The notes under the pieces were generated by a model, which saw only the letters and a list, made by a program, of their open reading frames with translations, was not told where the DNA came from and ran no database searches. A stretch of 7,030 nt of DNA from Acidobacteriota bacterium. Its GTDB lineage: Bacteria; Acidobacteriota; Terriglobia; Terriglobales; Acidobacteriaceae. The stretch lies in the NCBI GenBank assembly GCA_021780415.1, contig JAJXYW010000101.1, forward strand, positions 1 through 7,030. The letters run 5' to 3'. The position numbers were made by a program, and so were the translations under genes. Each line of letters begins with the position of its first letter. Within the stretch, counting starts at the first letter, position 1. Below, piece after piece: positions 6,237-7,030 of this stretch.

Positions 6237-6241
6237 CCTCC
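6237..6241 (-). promoter_or_regulatory. Ribosome binding site that fixes the Sel1-protein start
   Basis: The reverse strand reads GGAGG, five bases, then ATG at 6231. This, with the signal peptide that follows, favours 6231 over the upstream in-frame ATG at 6414. Confidence 0.7.
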
Positions 6242-6390
6242 ACCGGTGACGCGTCGGCCACGTCCGCACAGCCGCCGCGCCAAGAGTTGCCGTTCATCGT
6301 AGCATCCCGGTTCCAGGTCCAGGCGCGGGCGTTGACAGCTGAGTGATGGGGTGAGGGCGAGCGCCATGCTTCTCTCACCCTTTCCGAACC

Positions 6391-6428
6391 CCGGGCCCCA
6401 GCATCCGACCTCATCCCTCAGGGCCCGG
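6391..6428. repeat. Inverted repeat downstream of the S74 gene
   Basis: CCGGGCCC (6391-6398) and GGGCCCGG (6421-6428) are exact inverted copies 22 bases apart, starting 17 bp past the S74 gene's stop. There is no T tract on the reverse strand, so it is at best a weak or atypical terminator or a 3'-end-stabilising hairpin. Each arm is nearly self-palindromic, so chance in GC-rich DNA is possible. Confidence 0.35.
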
Positions 6429-6444
6429 AGGTCCTCCCGGTTTG

Positions 6445-7030
6445 CTACCGCCCCGCCATCAGGCTCCTGACTTCGGCCTTCAATTCATCCACCTCAGCCA
6501 GCCGTGTCTTCAGCGCAGCAATCTCGGCCTTCTGGTCTTCGATCTGGGCTTGCTGGTCCTGGATCGCCTTGACCATCGGGGCGATGAAGTCCGTGTAGCG
6601 CAGCGACAACGTGCGGTCCTTGTCGCCGCCGATCCCGAGCACGTTGTAGCCGTCGCCGAGCAACGTCTCGACGTCCTGCGCGATGAACCCGAGGTCCGTC
6701 CGGCCGTTCCCCTGCTTGAGCGTGAACGACACTGGCCGCAGCGCCATCACGAAGTCGAGCCCGAGGTCGAGGGCCCGGATGTTCGTCTTTGCTCGGACAT
6801 CCGACAAGTTTGACCACCCCACTGGTCCACCGATCTGGGTCACGTTGTTGTCCCCGACCTGGATGTGGTACGAGGCATCGGCCACGGCATTGAAGCCAAT
6901 CGAAGTCGAGTCCACCTGACCTCCCGTGTTCGGACCGGAGAAAGTGCCCAGGAATGTGTTCTTGGAACCGGTCGCGTTGCCCGAGCCGGCGTTCGCGCCG
7001 ATCGCAGCGTTGTAGTTGCCCTGCGTATTC
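6445..7030 (-). CDS. Tail-fiber/adhesin-like protein with C-terminal Peptidase_S74 chaperone domain (5' end beyond window)
   Basis: The frame is open from the window edge to the TAG at 6445-6447, about 194 visible residues. The GTG at 6915 is internal and not a credible start. The visible N-terminal part (NYNAAIGANAGSGNATGSKN, then TFLGTFSG and STSIGFNAVADASYHIQVGD) resembles the short beta-roll repeats of trimeric adhesin heads. It is followed by WSNLSDVRAKTNI, the signature of the S74 intramolecular chaperone of phage tail spikes. The Ser and Lys of SDVRAK are five residues apart, as expected for the self-cleaving Ser-Lys dyad. ALRPVSFTLKQG, DLGFIAQDVE and LSLRYTDFIAPMVKAI follow in family order. 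The C-terminus (QDQQAQIEDQKAEIAALKTRL and on) is a trimeric coiled coil. In characterised members the domain drives trimer folding and then cuts itself off. The length and nature of the passenger are unknown. No phage genes surround it, so a cellular surface protein is more likely. Confidence 0.88.
   Translation of the reverse strand, partial: NTQGNYNAAIGANAGSGNATGSKNTFLGTFSGPNTGGQVDSTSIGFNAVADASYHIQVGDNNVTQIGGPVGWSNLSDVRAKTNIRALDLGLDFVMALRPVSFTLKQGNGRTDLGFIAQDVETLLGDGYNVLGIGGDKDRTLSLRYTDFIAPMVKAIQDQQAQIEDQKAEIAALKTRLAEVDELKAEVRSLMAGR

Noticed and set aside
6332..6337. Forward TTGACA in the Sel1/S74 spacer as a promoter
   Set aside because: No -10-like hexamer lies at a suitable distance and no forward gene follows.
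6232..6414. N-terminal extension of the Sel1 protein to an ATG at 6414
   Set aside because: The extension is low-complexity with no Shine-Dalgarno, while 6231 has GGAGG and an immediate signal peptide.

Overview
The window is high-GC bacterial DNA with a cell-surface theme. The glycine- and cysteine-containing S-layer homology (SLH) modules (GCGGGLYCP...PVTRxQMAVFL), the SLH/beta-helix architecture and the tail-fiber-like S74 protein recall large secreted-protein families I associate with Acidobacteriota (Thermoanaerobaculia-like) and similar environmental lineages. That placement is an inference from style and cannot be proven from 7 kb.

Layout. (1) 1-1586, minus: the first 528 residues of a CsaB-type polysaccharide pyruvyl transferase. 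It carries a long coiled-coil extension and runs off the left edge. (2) 1587-2277: a spacer of about 690 bp without a confident gene. It holds two reverse-strand open stretches of coding-like composition and a strong inverted repeat. (3) 2278-3629, plus: an exported protein with an N-terminal SLH module and a parallel beta-helix (pectin-lyase-like) body. Its signal-peptide part (2278-2436) lies one frame away from the rest, so the gene is broken by an apparent one-base deletion in a T run at 2434-2436. (4) 3680-3768, minus: an orphan 28-residue SLH C-terminus, a gene remnant. (5) 3807-4771, plus: a complete transcription unit with a consensus-like promoter, a leader with Shine-Dalgarno, a secreted protein with a C-terminal SLH module, and a textbook intrinsic terminator. 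(6) 4864-6231, minus: a secreted protein of ten Sel1-type repeats. (7) 6445-7030, minus: the C-terminal part of a tail-fiber/adhesin-like protein ending in a Peptidase_S74 intramolecular chaperone, cut by the right edge.

Functional reading. In characterised systems CsaB pyruvylates the cell-wall polysaccharide that SLH domains bind. A CsaB-type enzyme beside two SLH proteins and one SLH remnant suggests a local enzyme-plus-clients surface-anchoring locus. The Sel1 and S74 proteins are also envelope or extracellular in character, but nothing in the sequence ties them to the pyruvylation system. The frameshift, the SLH remnant and the locally lower third-position GC in the beta-helix gene suggest that this surface-gene cluster turns over quickly. 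No tRNA, rRNA, CRISPR array or insertion sequence was seen.
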